A stretch of 26,624 bases of DNA from Clostridium sp. CAG:221. GTDB taxonomy: Bacteria; Bacillota; Clostridia; Clostridiales; Clostridiaceae. The notes beneath the pieces were generated by a model. That model saw only the letters and a program-made list of their open reading frames with translations. It was not told the origin of the DNA and did no database searches. The stretch's first letter is position 1, and every line of letters starts with the position of its first letter. Shown here one piece after another: positions 7,705 to 15,580 of this stretch. Location: positions 1 through 26,624 of the forward strand of contig FR883417.1 of NCBI GenBank assembly GCA_000435835.1, written 5' to 3'. The position numbers and the translations under genes are program-made.

Positions 7705-8208
7705 GTGGAATTTAGAAAAACAAATATTAATGATTTACCAGAAGTAATGAAAATAATTAGGGAAGCACAATCATATTTTAAAGAACAAGGAATAGATCAG
7801 TGGCAAAATAATTATCCTAATGAAGAAGTTATAAAGAATGATATAAAAAATAATCATAGCTATGTATTGGTTAAGGATGGTAAAATAGCTGCCACCACTG
7901 TTGCTTCTTTTAATGGAGAAAAGACATATGATAATATTTATGAAGGTAAGTGGCTTTCAGAAGATAAATATATAGTAATACATAGAGTGGCAGTAGCTTC
8001 AGATTTAAAAGGCATAGGATTAGCAACAGAGCTAATGAAAAATGTTGAGAAATTGGTACTCCAAAATAATGTGTATAGTATAAAGGGCGATACTCATGAG
8101 GATAATAAATCTATGCAAAGGATGTTTGAGAAAAATGGCTTTGTGAAATGTGGAGTAATTTATTTAGAAGATAAAAATAAAAGAATAGCATTTGAAAAGA
8201 GACTATAA
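7705..8208 (+). CDS. GNAT-family N-acetyltransferase
   Basis: Transfers an acetyl group from acetyl-CoA to an unknown amine; cytosolic. The GNAT order is visible: N-terminal strand-helix (EFRKTNINDLPEVMKIIREA), central sheet (SYVLVKDGKIAATTVA), the motif A strand IHRVAVASDLKGIGLATEL with the pyrophosphate-binding R/Q-x-x-G-x-G/A-like segment (LKGIGLA), and the C-terminal NKSMQRMFEKNGF segment near residue 140. At 167 residues it is a normal single-domain length. The GTG start follows AGAAGGGG; an overlapping ATG at 7703 is out of frame. It is monocistronic and the substrate cannot be told. Confidence 0.85.
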   Translation: MEFRKTNINDLPEVMKIIREAQSYFKEQGIDQWQNNYPNEEVIKNDIKNNHSYVLVKDGKIAATTVASFNGEKTYDNIYEGKWLSEDKYIVIHRVAVASDLKGIGLATELMKNVEKLVLQNNVYSIKGDTHEDNKSMQRMFEKNGFVKCGVIYLEDKNKRIAFEKRL

Positions 8209-8261
8209 ACTATAAGTTTTATGGTATCTTTTTATATGATAAAATGGTGAAAAATTATGAA

Positions 8262-8326
8262 TTTTAATTAGATTTTAATGAGAATCTTAATAAACCTTAA
8301 TAAATTTTAAAGCAGTTTTTTAATAT
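8262..8326 (+). promoter_or_regulatory. Phased TTAAT repeats and -10 upstream of the methyltransferase operon
   Basis: TTAAT occurs at 8264, 8275, 8287 and 8297, with a near copy (TTAAA) at 8307, so spacings are 11, 12, 10 and 10 nt, about one helical turn each. TAATAT at 8321-8326 is a plausible -10 and no good -35 is visible. Tandem repeats at this period upstream of a weak -35 are the usual layout for OmpR/PhoB-type regulators, and such a regulator is encoded two genes downstream, which suggests autoregulation. Confidence 0.5.
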
Positions 8327-8329
8327 ATT

Positions 8330-8366
8330 ACCCTCATAATTAATTCAAGAATTTAGTTATGGGGGT
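8330..8366 (+). promoter_or_regulatory. Leader hairpin covering the methyltransferase ribosome-binding site
   Basis: ACCCTCATAA (8330-8339) pairs with TTATGGGGGT (8357-8366) over 10 positions with one wobble. The GGGGG that must serve as ribosome-binding site for the ATG at 8373 lies inside the 3' arm, so the helix could limit translation. No ligand-binding aptamer was recognised. Confidence 0.4.
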
Positions 8367-8372
8367 TTTACT

Positions 8373-8930
8373 ATGAAAGATAACTTTTTTATTCAATATA
8401 TCACTCATCCGAGAACTGTAGGAGCAATATTACCAAGTTCCAAAAGATTAGCATGTAAAATGATTGATAATATTAATTTTGCAGATTGTAAGTGCATCGT
8501 TGAATTTGGTCCAGGAACAGGTATTTTTACTAAGGAAATATTAAAGAAGAGAAATGAAAATACGATATTTTTCTTAATTGAATATAATAAAGAGTTTTAT
8601 AATATACTAGTAAGCAAATATGGTCAGCTGAAAAATGTACATATAATAAATGACTCAGCAGAAAATATTACTTATTATATTAAGGAGTATGCTATTGAGA
8701 GTGTAGATTATATTGTATCAGGACTACCATTTGCTAGTTTACCAAAGCATATGTCAGAAAAAATTTTAGCAGAAAGTAAAAAGGTGTTAGGAAATAAGGG
8801 AGAATTTATAACTTTCCAATATACTCAATTTAAAGTGCCATTAATAAATAATTACTTTAAGAATCTTCATTCTAAAAGGGAGTTATTAAACATTCCACCA
8901 GCATATGTTTTTAGATGTACAAATAGATAG
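8373..8930 (+). CDS. Class I SAM-dependent methyltransferase, PmtA/KsgA-like
   Basis: Motif I VEFGPGTG is at residues 43-50, an acidic end-of-strand-2 LIEYN at 68-72, and a motif IV-like VSGLPF at 115-120. The opening with THPRTVGAILPSSKRLA followed by that motif I is the pattern of the small phospholipid N-methyltransferase-like proteins (COG3963), which share the fold of rRNA adenine dimethylases. At 185 residues it is a single catalytic domain without the C-terminal domain of true KsgA/Erm enzymes. A response regulator gene begins 16 nt downstream, so membrane-lipid modification under control of that two-component system is a reasonable inference. The substrate (phospholipid or other) is not shown by sequence. 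Confidence 0.75.
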   Translation: MKDNFFIQYITHPRTVGAILPSSKRLACKMIDNINFADCKCIVEFGPGTGIFTKEILKKRNENTIFFLIEYNKEFYNILVSKYGQLKNVHIINDSAENITYYIKEYAIESVDYIVSGLPFASLPKHMSEKILAESKKVLGNKGEFITFQYTQFKVPLINNYFKNLHSKRELLNIPPAYVFRCTNR

Positions 8931-8946
8931 TAGGGAGTAAATTTAG

Positions 8947-9633
8947 ATGAAAAAATATATTCTAATAGTAGATGATGATGAAAATATAAGAAATTTATTA
9001 AGTATATATTTAGAAAATGAAGGGTTTAACACTATTAAGGCTGAAAATGCTAAAGAAGCACTGGAAATTTTAGCAGAAAAAGAAATAGAACTAATCCTTT
9101 TAGATATAATGATGCCACAGATAGATGGTATTGATGCTTGTATGAGAATAAGAAAAGATAAAAATATGCCCATAATCATGATATCCGCCAAGTCAGAAGA
9201 TATGGATAAGATTCATGGGTTGACAGCAGGAGCAGATGATTATATTACTAAGCCCTTTAATCCCTTAGAGCTTATAGCGAGAGTTAAGGCGCAGCTTAGA
9301 AGATATGATAAGTACAATATAGGAAATAATAATTCAAAAGTTGTTATAGAAATTGGTGATTTAACTATTAATACGGATACAAGACAGGTTTGGGTTGACG
9401 AAAAAGAAGTAAGATTAACACCAAAGGAATTTGATATTTTAGAACTGCTGGCAAGAAATAAAGGGATTGTTTTAAGTATTAGAAAGATTTATGAAGAAGT
9501 TTGGAAAGAAGAATTCTTTAAAGCCGATAATACTGTAACCGTGCATATAACCAATTTAAGAGAAAAAATAGAAGCAGATTCCAAAGCTCCTGTATATATC
9601 AAGACTATATGGGGAGCTGGTTATAAGATATGA
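8947..9633 (+). CDS. OmpR/PhoB-family response regulator
   Basis: The receiver domain (about 1-120) has the acidic pair Asp9-Asp10, the phosphoacceptor Asp53 in LLDIMMP, Ser80 and the conserved Lys102-Pro103. The C-terminal winged-helix domain (about 128-228) shows RLTPKEFDILELLARNKG, the recognition helix region DNTVTVHITNLREKIE and the ending IKTIWGAGYKI, as in VanR/PhoP-like regulators. The ATG follows GTAGGGAG. The stop overlaps the start of the kinase gene by 4 nt (ATGA), so the two are translationally coupled. The phased TTAAT repeats upstream of the operon are the likely target. Confidence 0.93.
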   Translation: MKKYILIVDDDENIRNLLSIYLENEGFNTIKAENAKEALEILAEKEIELILLDIMMPQIDGIDACMRIRKDKNMPIIMISAKSEDMDKIHGLTAGADDYITKPFNPLELIARVKAQLRRYDKYNIGNNNSKVVIEIGDLTINTDTRQVWVDEKEVRLTPKEFDILELLARNKGIVLSIRKIYEEVWKEEFFKADNTVTVHITNLREKIEADSKAPVYIKTIWGAGYKI

Positions 9634-10931
9634 TAAAGTTTAAGGGCATTGGCATAAATTTAATTTTAGGTGTACTTATGGGTATACTCTTTGCAACAAT
9701 GATTATGGTTGAAGGATATGTTATTCTAGCTTCAAGGGAAATGGCTAATGGATTAGTATATGAAATTGCAGCAAAAGATTTATCCATCTTTAAAATTATT
9801 GCCGTGCTAGTTTTCATGGTTACCATCATTCTTTTTAATACAAGAAAAATCAAAAGTATGAATTTAAATAAGATTGGCATATATTTAATCCTCTCAGTTA
9901 TTGGAGCCTTAATTGCAGCTATTGAGTTTATTGCCTTAGGGATGACATGTGTTGTTAAGTTTATGCCGGATGTTACTAGTTATGTAACAGAAAATTATTT
10001 ATTGGCCATGAATATGATTTATATAGTTGTCTTGCTAGGTATTGCTGTATTTTTATTGGTATTTACGCTCTTTGTTAATAAGAAAGTAAAATATATAAAG
10101 TTTTTAAGCAGTGAAGTAAAAGTCATCAAGGATGAAGACTTTGGTAAAACCATTGAAGTAAGAGGGCAAGATGAATTAGCAGAACTTTGCAGCAGTATAA
10201 ATAATATGTCTTTAGAATTACGTGAAAAAATAGATAATGAAAAAAAGATAGAACAAAATAAAAATGAACTAATTACAAATGTATCACATGATTTAAGGAC
10301 ACCTTTAACATCTATTTTAGGTTATGTGGATCTTTTAAAGCAAAATGGCTTTGAGGACAAAGAAAAGTTTGTAGAGTATATCAGCATTATTGATGAAAGG
10401 TCAAAGAGTTTAAATACTTTAATTAATGAGCTTTTTGAATACACTAAGCTTAATAGTCATGATATAAAATTAAATTATAACACAGTGGAAATTGGTTCAT
10501 TAGTAGAGCAGTTGAGTGGAGAATATTCTCTTATCTTTAAGAAAGAAGGATTAGAGCTAATAAGTGAGATACCAGAAGAAGATATCTTTGTTGATATTGA
10601 TATACAAATGATAGTAAGAGCTTTAGAAAATCTTTTAATTAATGCTAAGAAGTATAGTGTGAGAAATTCTCAGGTTTTGGTAAAGCTTTTACAAGAAAGT
10701 AATGATATAGTTATTTCAGTAGAAAATAAGGTGGAAAATATATCACAAGATGATTTAGATAATCTTTTTGAAAGATTTTATAAAGTTGATAAGGCGCGAA
10801 AAACGGGAGATAGCACAGGTCTTGGCTTATCTATCGTGAAGAGAGTAGTGGAACTTCATAAGGGCCTTGTAAAAGCGGAACTTATAAATGGCGTAATAAA
10901 ATTTAAAATAATTCTTCTAGTCCAGAATTAA
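9630..10931 (+). CDS. Membrane sensor histidine kinase paired with the OmpR regulator
   Basis: Four hydrophobic segments are visible at about residues 9-31, 53-70, 82-105 and 125-149, with only short external loops, suggesting intramembrane sensing rather than a large extracellular domain. A HAMP-like linker follows (about 150-205), then the HisKA dimerisation helix with phospho-acceptor His220 in ITNVSHDLRTPL, and the ATPase domain with the N box LENLLINAKKYS and a G-box GDSTGLGLSIVKRVVELH. At 433 residues it is similar to VanS-like kinases. It is the last gene of the methyltransferase-regulator-kinase operon. The signal is unknown; envelope or cationic peptide stress would fit the membrane-lipid context but is speculation. 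Confidence 0.92.
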   Translation: MIKFKGIGINLILGVLMGILFATMIMVEGYVILASREMANGLVYEIAAKDLSIFKIIAVLVFMVTIILFNTRKIKSMNLNKIGIYLILSVIGALIAAIEFIALGMTCVVKFMPDVTSYVTENYLLAMNMIYIVVLLGIAVFLLVFTLFVNKKVKYIKFLSSEVKVIKDEDFGKTIEVRGQDELAELCSSINNMSLELREKIDNEKKIEQNKNELITNVSHDLRTPLTSILGYVDLLKQNGFEDKEKFVEYISIIDERSKSLNTLINELFEYTKLNSHDIKLNYNTVEIGSLVEQLSGEYSLIFKKEGLELISEIPEEDIFVDIDIQMIVRALENLLINAKKYSVRNSQVLVKLLQESNDIVISVENKVENISQDDLDNLFERFYKVDKARKTGDSTGLGLSIVKRVVELHKGLVKAELINGVIKFKIILLVQN

Positions 10932-10935
10932 AGAG

Positions 10936-10968
10936 CCCATGGGATTTTAAAAATACCATGGGATTTTT
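10936..10968 (+). terminator. Rho-independent terminator after the two-component operon
   Basis: CCCATGG (10936-10942) and CCATGGG (10956-10962) form a perfect stem with a 13-nt loop, followed by ATTTTT, 5 nt after the kinase stop. Confidence 0.8.
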
Positions 10969-11121
10969 CATAGAAAAAGATTATTATTTTTATGCTGTTT
11001 TAGTAACTTTATTCCAAATAAGGAATGAATAATAAGATATAAAAACAATAATTAAAGTGTTAAAGACATAAAAAATTGAAGAAGACACAATGGAATGGTT
11101 TAAAAGATAATAAAAAATATG

Positions 11122-11149
11122 TCACAGAATTTTAAAGATAACATAATAT
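11122..11149 (+). promoter_or_regulatory. Candidate mother-cell sigma (SigE-like) promoter for cotJ
   Basis: TCACAGA (11122-11128) and CATAATAT (11142-11149), 13 nt apart, resemble the SigE -35 (TCATATT) and -10 (CATACAAT) elements and lie 35 nt before cotJA. SigE control of cotJ is known in Bacillus subtilis; the match here is moderate. Confidence 0.4.
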
Positions 11150-11183
11150 AGTACTATACTAAGAAGATAAAAGGGTGGTATTT

Positions 11184-11354
11184 ATGAATAACTGTGAAAA
11201 TAGGGATAAATGTTTAAAATATGCTCAAGCATATATAATACCTCAAAAATTTGAAAATTTATATTCTTTAAAAGATGCCCTTTATAAGGGAACAATATTT
11301 AAAGATTTATATAGACCTTACAAAGAAGATAATAGTGTGAATAAATGTAGATAG
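11184..11354 (+). CDS. cotJA: Spore coat-associated protein CotJA
   Basis: A 56-residue protein. The core LKYAQAYIIPQKFENLYSLK, then ALYKGTIFKDLYRPY, matches the CotJA pattern (AQAYVP-Q----Y---EAL-RGTLFP-LYRPY). Near the N-terminus the sequence is NNCENRDKC, which is short and Cys-bearing. The ATG follows AAAGGGTGG. cotJB starts 19 nt downstream with its own GGAGG site. Members of this operon are made in the mother cell and end up in the inner coat of the endospore; CotJA has no known enzymatic role. Confidence 0.85.
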   Translation: MNNCENRDKCLKYAQAYIIPQKFENLYSLKDALYKGTIFKDLYRPYKEDNSVNKCR

Positions 11355-11373
11355 GTTTTAAGGAGGCGTAGAT

Positions 11374-11625
11374 ATGAATTCATATTCTTTAATGAATAAT
11401 ATACGAATGTTACAATTTGCAGCTATTGAATTAAATCTTTATCTTGATAATTTTCCAGAAAATAAAGAAGCAACAAAAAAATATAAAGAAATTTCCCCAA
11501 AATTAGATGAGTTAATTAATGATTATGAAGTTAAATATGGACCTATTAGAAATTTTGGAGATGCGTATGTTGAAGATCCAATTGCTTGGACTGAATCACC
11601 ATGGCCATGGGAAAAACAAAGGTAA
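11374..11625 (+). CDS. cotJB: Spore coat protein CotJB
   Basis: An 83-residue protein with the CotJB layout: an N-terminal helix (NNIRMLQFAAIELNLYLDNF), a mid-region PENKEATKKYKEI, the YGPIRNFGDAY segment and the hallmark aromatic end WTESPWPWEKQR. It sits between cotJA and cotJC with 19 and 14 nt gaps, each gene with its own AGGAG-type site, so the operon is complete. Its role is structural in spore coat assembly; the molecular function is not known. Confidence 0.9.
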   Translation: MNSYSLMNNIRMLQFAAIELNLYLDNFPENKEATKKYKEISPKLDELINDYEVKYGPIRNFGDAYVEDPIAWTESPWPWEKQR

Positions 11626-11639
11626 AGGAGAGGTAAATT

Positions 11640-12230
11640 ATGTGGTATTATGTTAAGACTTTAGAATATCCAATAAATTTGAGATGTAATGATTTAAGAA
11701 TGGCAAAATATTTGATGTCTCAATATGGTGGACCTGATGGAGAGTTAAGTGCAGCTCTTAGATATTTAAATCAAAGATATACAATGCCAACTGGTAAATC
11801 AAGAGCATTATTAACAGATATAGGAACAGAAGAAATGGCTCATGTGGAGATGATTGCCACTATGATTTATCAATTGATGGAAAATGCATCTGTAGAAGAT
11901 ATTAAGAGAGCAGGGCTTGCTGGACATTATACCGATCATGGAAAGGCGTTATATTATACTGATGCGCAAGGAAATCCTTGGACAGCTACTTATATACAGG
12001 CTAAAGGTGAAGTGATAGCTGATTTACATGAAGATATGGCAGCAGAGCAAAAAGCAAGAGCTACTTATGAGTGGCTTATAAATTTAACAGATGATCAAGA
12101 TATTAAGGAAATTTTACGTTTCTTAAGGCAAAGAGAAGTGGTTCACTTTCAAAGATTTGGCGAAGCATTAATGGATGTTCAAGATAATTGTAAGGATAAA
12201 TATGATAAAAAACATGGAGTATGGCGATAA
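11640..12230 (+). CDS. cotJC: Spore coat CotJC, manganese-catalase family
   Basis: A ferritin-like four-helix protein of the Mn-catalase family found in spore coats. Candidate dimetal ligands are in place: Glu35 (GPDGELSAAL), Glu65 and His68 (GTEEMAHVEM), Glu136 (EDMAAEQKAR) and Glu166 with His169 (RQREVVHFQRF). At 196 residues it is the short coat form and lacks the long C-terminal tail of soluble Mn-catalases. Peroxide disproportionation is therefore plausible and known for some homologues, but is inference here. The ATG follows AGGAGAGG. A strong terminator lies 22 nt after the stop. Confidence 0.93.
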   Translation: MWYYVKTLEYPINLRCNDLRMAKYLMSQYGGPDGELSAALRYLNQRYTMPTGKSRALLTDIGTEEMAHVEMIATMIYQLMENASVEDIKRAGLAGHYTDHGKALYYTDAQGNPWTATYIQAKGEVIADLHEDMAAEQKARATYEWLINLTDDQDIKEILRFLRQREVVHFQRFGEALMDVQDNCKDKYDKKHGVWR

Positions 12231-12251
12231 TTTATAATAATTAAAAAGATT

Positions 12252-12288
12252 AGCAGACTAATTAACATTATATATTAATTAGTCTGCT
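12252..12288. terminator. Bidirectional terminator between cotJC and the minus-strand kinase
   Basis: AGCAGACTAATTAA (12252-12265) and TTAATTAGTCTGCT (12275-12288) are perfect 14-bp arms, with T residues after the right arm and A residues (12243-12247) before the left. It serves two convergent genes. Confidence 0.88.
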
Positions 12289-12294
12289 TTTTAC

Positions 12295-14223
12295 TTATAT
12301 ATAAATGTCTGATAGTTCAATTTTTACATTTTCACTAAGGTTATCATATGAGGCATCTTCAGTTTCTATATTTGATGTTTCTGTTAAAGGTAATTCTATT
12401 AAAAAGATAGTTCCCTTATTAAGATCTGATTTAACAGATATTTTACCATTGTGCAATAATACAAATGATTTTACGATAGATAGACCAATACCGCTACCTT
12501 CATTTTTTCTAGAAAAACTAGTATCAAGCTGAGTAAATTTATCAAAAATTTTATTAAGGTTTTCTTTAGCAATGCCTATACCATTATCTGCTACGGAGAT
12601 ATATAAGCAATCTTCAAAATTTAAAGTTACTCTTATTTCACCATTAGGCTTAGAAAATTTAATAGCATTTGACAATAGATTTAACATTATTCTTTCAAGT
12701 TTATCTGCATCAACTTTTAGTATTACATCTTCCTTATTGGTATCGAAAATTAAATTTAAATTTTTAGACTCTGCATAAGGTACTACTGAAGCTACTAACA
12801 TTTCTATGAGATTTACTACATTAACAGCTGATAGGTTTAGTTTTGTATCATCCAATTCATGTTTTTGTACATCAATGAGATTATTTATTAGCCTTAATAA
12901 TCTTTTACAATTATCATCAATAATAGCTAGAGTGTTTTTATTTTTAGAATAAGAAGGAGACTCTTTAGTATTATAATTTATTAATTGTATAGCTGACATA
13001 ATTACATTGATAGGTGTTTTAAGTTCATGGCTAATATTAGAAATAAAATGAGTTTTTATCTTACTAGCTTCTTCAGCATTATGCATGGCATTTAAAATTG
13101 CTTTTTCATATCTTTTTTTATAAACAATATACCAGAGTAAAACAAGTATCATACTTAGAAGGCCAATTAATAATAAGAGTGAAGCAATTAATATATTTTT
13201 ATATTCCTTAATTAACTTTTTAGGATGATTAATTATAACAGAACCTTCAGGAAGATCGGAAGTTTTTATATTAAATTTCTTTAAGGCCTTATAATCGAAA
13301 AAGTATTGATTAGCTTCATCATCAGCAATAAACAATTCCTTGGTATCATAACCATTTAAAAGATTAAGTGCTATAGAGCCGGCTTTTTGGCCTTGAATAA
13401 AATGATTGATTACCTTTCCACCAATACTTCCTTGTCCTACATCATAATTTAAAATGCTATAAATAGGAGATGCTACGCAGCTTTCAGCAATTGTTTTATT
13501 GATTGTATTTCTATCAAAAGTATCAATATCCTTGAATTTATTTATATAAAGTTGTATTACAGCATTATTGCTAGAAAGATTTGATAAGATAGACTGTACT
13601 TCTGATAGAGTTTTATCTTCCGTTAAAATCCATTGAAAATTAATATCTGGATAATCAGCAACTATTTCTTCACAAGTTAGAATTCCATATGTATCAATAA
13701 ATGTGATAGTATCTACGTTAGGATGAAGAGTTTTGATTAGTTCAATATTAGCTCTAATAGATTCAACTTCAGATACGCCTGAAACAAGTTCACATTCTAA
13801 AGCACGGTTTAATCTATCAAAATCTTGTACACCTAAGAATGAAATAGGAATATCCTTAAATAAATCATCTCTATACTTAATACAAAATTCTGTGGCATCA
13901 TCATCTCCTGCAATTACAGCATCGATTTTATCGTAATTTTCCAGTGAGTATTTTAGTAAATTATAAAAAGTTTCTTCATTTTCAGTACTATCAAAAGTTT
14001 TTGAGTTCATATATTCGATCATTATATGAGCGTTGTTATTTAATTCCTTTTTTAAGCCGTTTAATTGATCTTCAATACTTATAAAATTAGGATCAAAAGA
14101 ACTAATAAAAAGGATTTCTAATTTTTTTTCTTCGTTATTTAAAGCAAAAACAGAAGTTGTTTGAATTAGAAGAAAATTATTTATAAATACTATTAGGAAA
14201 ATAATTGTTTGAAATTTTCTCAT
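12295..14223 (-). CDS. Sensor histidine kinase with extracellular substrate-binding-protein-like domain
   Basis: A signal peptide or anchor (residues 1-28, ending SVFA) is followed by an extracellular domain of about 310 residues (KLEILFISSFDPN, AVIAGDDDATEFC, VDTITFIDTYG, IGGKVINHFIQGQKAG) that resembles the ABC-type substrate-binding fold of the ABC_sub_bind/TrpX class. One membrane helix lies at about 343-367, then a HisKA domain with phospho-acceptor His399 in FISNISHELKTP, and an ATPase domain with N box RIMLNLLSNAIKFS, DNGIGI and GSGIGLSIVKSF. There is no receiver domain and no regulator gene adjacent on the same strand, so it is an orphan sensor here. It has its own -10 (TATAAT, complement of 14261-14266) and AGGAG site. 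The small ligand bound outside the cell is unknown. Confidence 0.9.
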   Translation of the reverse strand: MRKFQTIIFLIVFINNFLLIQTTSVFALNNEEKKLEILFISSFDPNFISIEDQLNGLKKELNNNAHIMIEYMNSKTFDSTENEETFYNLLKYSLENYDKIDAVIAGDDDATEFCIKYRDDLFKDIPISFLGVQDFDRLNRALECELVSGVSEVESIRANIELIKTLHPNVDTITFIDTYGILTCEEIVADYPDINFQWILTEDKTLSEVQSILSNLSSNNAVIQLYINKFKDIDTFDRNTINKTIAESCVASPIYSILNYDVGQGSIGGKVINHFIQGQKAGSIALNLLNGYDTKELFIADDEANQYFFDYKALKKFNIKTSDLPEGSVIINHPKKLIKEYKNILIASLLLLIGLLSMILVLLWYIVYKKRYEKAILNAMHNAEEASKIKTHFISNISHELKTPINVIMSAIQLINYNTKESPSYSKNKNTLAIIDDNCKRLLRLINNLIDVQKHELDDTKLNLSAVNVVNLIEMLVASVVPYAESKNLNLIFDTNKEDVILKVDADKLERIMLNLLSNAIKFSKPNGEIRVTLNFEDCLYISVADNGIGIAKENLNKIFDKFTQLDTSFSRKNEGSGIGLSIVKSFVLLHNGKISVKSDLNKGTIFLIELPLTETSNIETEDASYDNLSENVKIELSDIYI

Positions 14224-14330
14224 GGTTTTCTCCTAGTAAATATTAAAAGTTACAAAAATGATTATAACAAATAAAAAAATGAAAAAATGCAAATATTTGT
14301 CGATGGATATAAATTAATTTGGAAATAATA

Positions 14331-14362
14331 AAAAAATTAATGATATGTTTCCATATCATTAA
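14331..14362 (-). terminator. Rho-independent terminator of the AraC-type regulator gene
   Basis: On the minus strand TTAATGATATG and CATATCATTAA form a perfect 11-bp stem with a 4-nt loop followed by six T residues (plus-strand 14331-14336). The stem overlaps the regulator's stop codon. It separates this gene from the sensor kinase downstream. Confidence 0.88.
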
Positions 14363-15363
14363 CTTTTTAGTTTTCTAAAGGACAGTGGAGTTTTTCCATG
14401 AACTTTTTTAAACATTTTTATGAAGTTACCACTGTGGTTATAGCCTATTTTTTTGGCAATTTCATCGATACTTAATTCAGTGGTGGAAAGCAAGTTTTCT
14501 GCCAAGGCCATTTTAAGAGAAGTTGTATATTGGTTAATGGACATATGATATCGTGCTGAAAAACCTGCCTTTAGTTTTTGTTCATTTAAAAATACCATTT
14601 TACTTAATGCATTAATGGTAGGTGGATTGCAAAATTCTTTGCTTAAAATATCATGGGCTTTTTGAATTGCATTAACATCGGAAGAAGTTAAAGTAACAGT
14701 GCGATTTTTTCCTATTTTTATATCACCATAATTTAATTGATTAGTAAAGACATTTTCAGGTGATGATTGTATTTCTGCTCCAATTAAAGCAATACATTCT
14801 AAAATCTTGCTTTCTAGATATAGAGAAGTAAGCTGTCCTTTTTCACCACGACTTCTTAGATTTTGAATAATGGCAGTCACTTCAATAGGTAGATAGTTAT
14901 AGGTGAAATTGGTGATAAAACCATGAAAATCTAAGGCTTTTGGAAAATTTGATAAAATAACTTCATCAAAATATTTTTTATAAATAGTTATTTCTGCACC
15001 ATGAAAATGCTGTCCTTTTTTCCAGGATTGCTTTCCTTTTAAATCTTTTTCATTAACAAAAAATGATGAAGGAGTAAAGGAGGAAATGGGGTTATTTTCA
15101 ATTTCAAATTGTGTTTCACCACTATAAACGGTACCAAATCTTATAAGTTCTTCACTATGTTCAAAGTAAAGAGAAAAATCAGTTGGAATAGTATAATCAC
15201 CAATGCCAAAATCATAATATCCATTTCGGCTATATTTAATGAAATAGCCAAGAACTTTTTGCTTTTTGTTGGTATATAATATGTAATTTTCTTTTGGATA
15301 AGCTGAAAAAGTCATTTTTTTTAAAACTTTGTTTTGAAAATCTTTTGTACTTTTAGCAATCAT
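14359..15363 (-). CDS. AraC-family transcriptional regulator of the siderophore-type operon
   Basis: A 334-residue regulator. The C-terminal 100 residues hold the double helix-turn-helix of the AraC/XylS family: PPTINALSKMVFLNEQKLKAGF for the first, and SIDEIAKKIGYNHSGNFIKMFKKVHGKTPLSFRK for the second. The long N-terminal half (about 1-215) is an effector or dimerisation domain with no recognised family signature beyond PchR/YbtA-like regulators, which sense ferric siderophores. It is transcribed divergently from a siderophore-uptake operon across a 217-bp region containing Fur-like sites, supporting that role by context. A -10 (TATAAT, complement of 15440-15445) lies upstream on the minus strand. 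Confidence 0.88.
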   Translation of the reverse strand: MIAKSTKDFQNKVLKKMTFSAYPKENYILYTNKKQKVLGYFIKYSRNGYYDFGIGDYTIPTDFSLYFEHSEELIRFGTVYSGETQFEIENNPISSFTPSSFFVNEKDLKGKQSWKKGQHFHGAEITIYKKYFDEVILSNFPKALDFHGFITNFTYNYLPIEVTAIIQNLRSRGEKGQLTSLYLESKILECIALIGAEIQSSPENVFTNQLNYGDIKIGKNRTVTLTSSDVNAIQKAHDILSKEFCNPPTINALSKMVFLNEQKLKAGFSARYHMSINQYTTSLKMALAENLLSTTELSIDEIAKKIGYNHSGNFIKMFKKVHGKTPLSFRKLKS

Positions 15364-15467
15364 TAATTAATCTCACTTTCTTTAGATATAATCATTTCTT
15401 TTCTTTAGTTTTGGTAATAATAAATTTAAAGTAATATTTATTATAACAAAAATATTGTTTAAATAGA

Positions 15468-15481
15468 TGATAAAATTATCA
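15468..15481. promoter_or_regulatory. Second Fur-like palindrome in the divergent region
   Basis: TGATAAAATTATCA has perfect 6-bp arms (TGATAA/TTATCA) with a 2-nt centre, one base shorter than the Fur consensus core TGATAATNATTATCA. It lies upstream of the regulator's -10 on the minus strand, so it may let iron also control the regulator. The shortened centre makes this uncertain. Confidence 0.35.
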
Positions 15482-15496
15482 AATTAGGTGCATAAC

Positions 15497-15525
15497 TTGA
15501 AATGATAATCATTCTCATATACAAT
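15497..15525 (+). promoter_or_regulatory. Promoter with overlapping Fur box for the siderophore-type operon
   Basis: A -35 TTGAAA (15497-15502) and -10 TACAAT (15520-15525) are separated by exactly 17 nt. Between them AATGATAATCATT (15501-15513) is a perfect palindrome with a 1-nt centre; over 15498-15516 it matches the 19-bp Fur consensus at 15 positions. A repressor on this site would block polymerase, so iron-limited expression is the natural reading. Confidence 0.8.
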
Positions 15526-15580
15526 TTGAATATAGCAAAAAGCAGGAAAACAAAAGAAATGTACATGGAGGTAAGAATAA

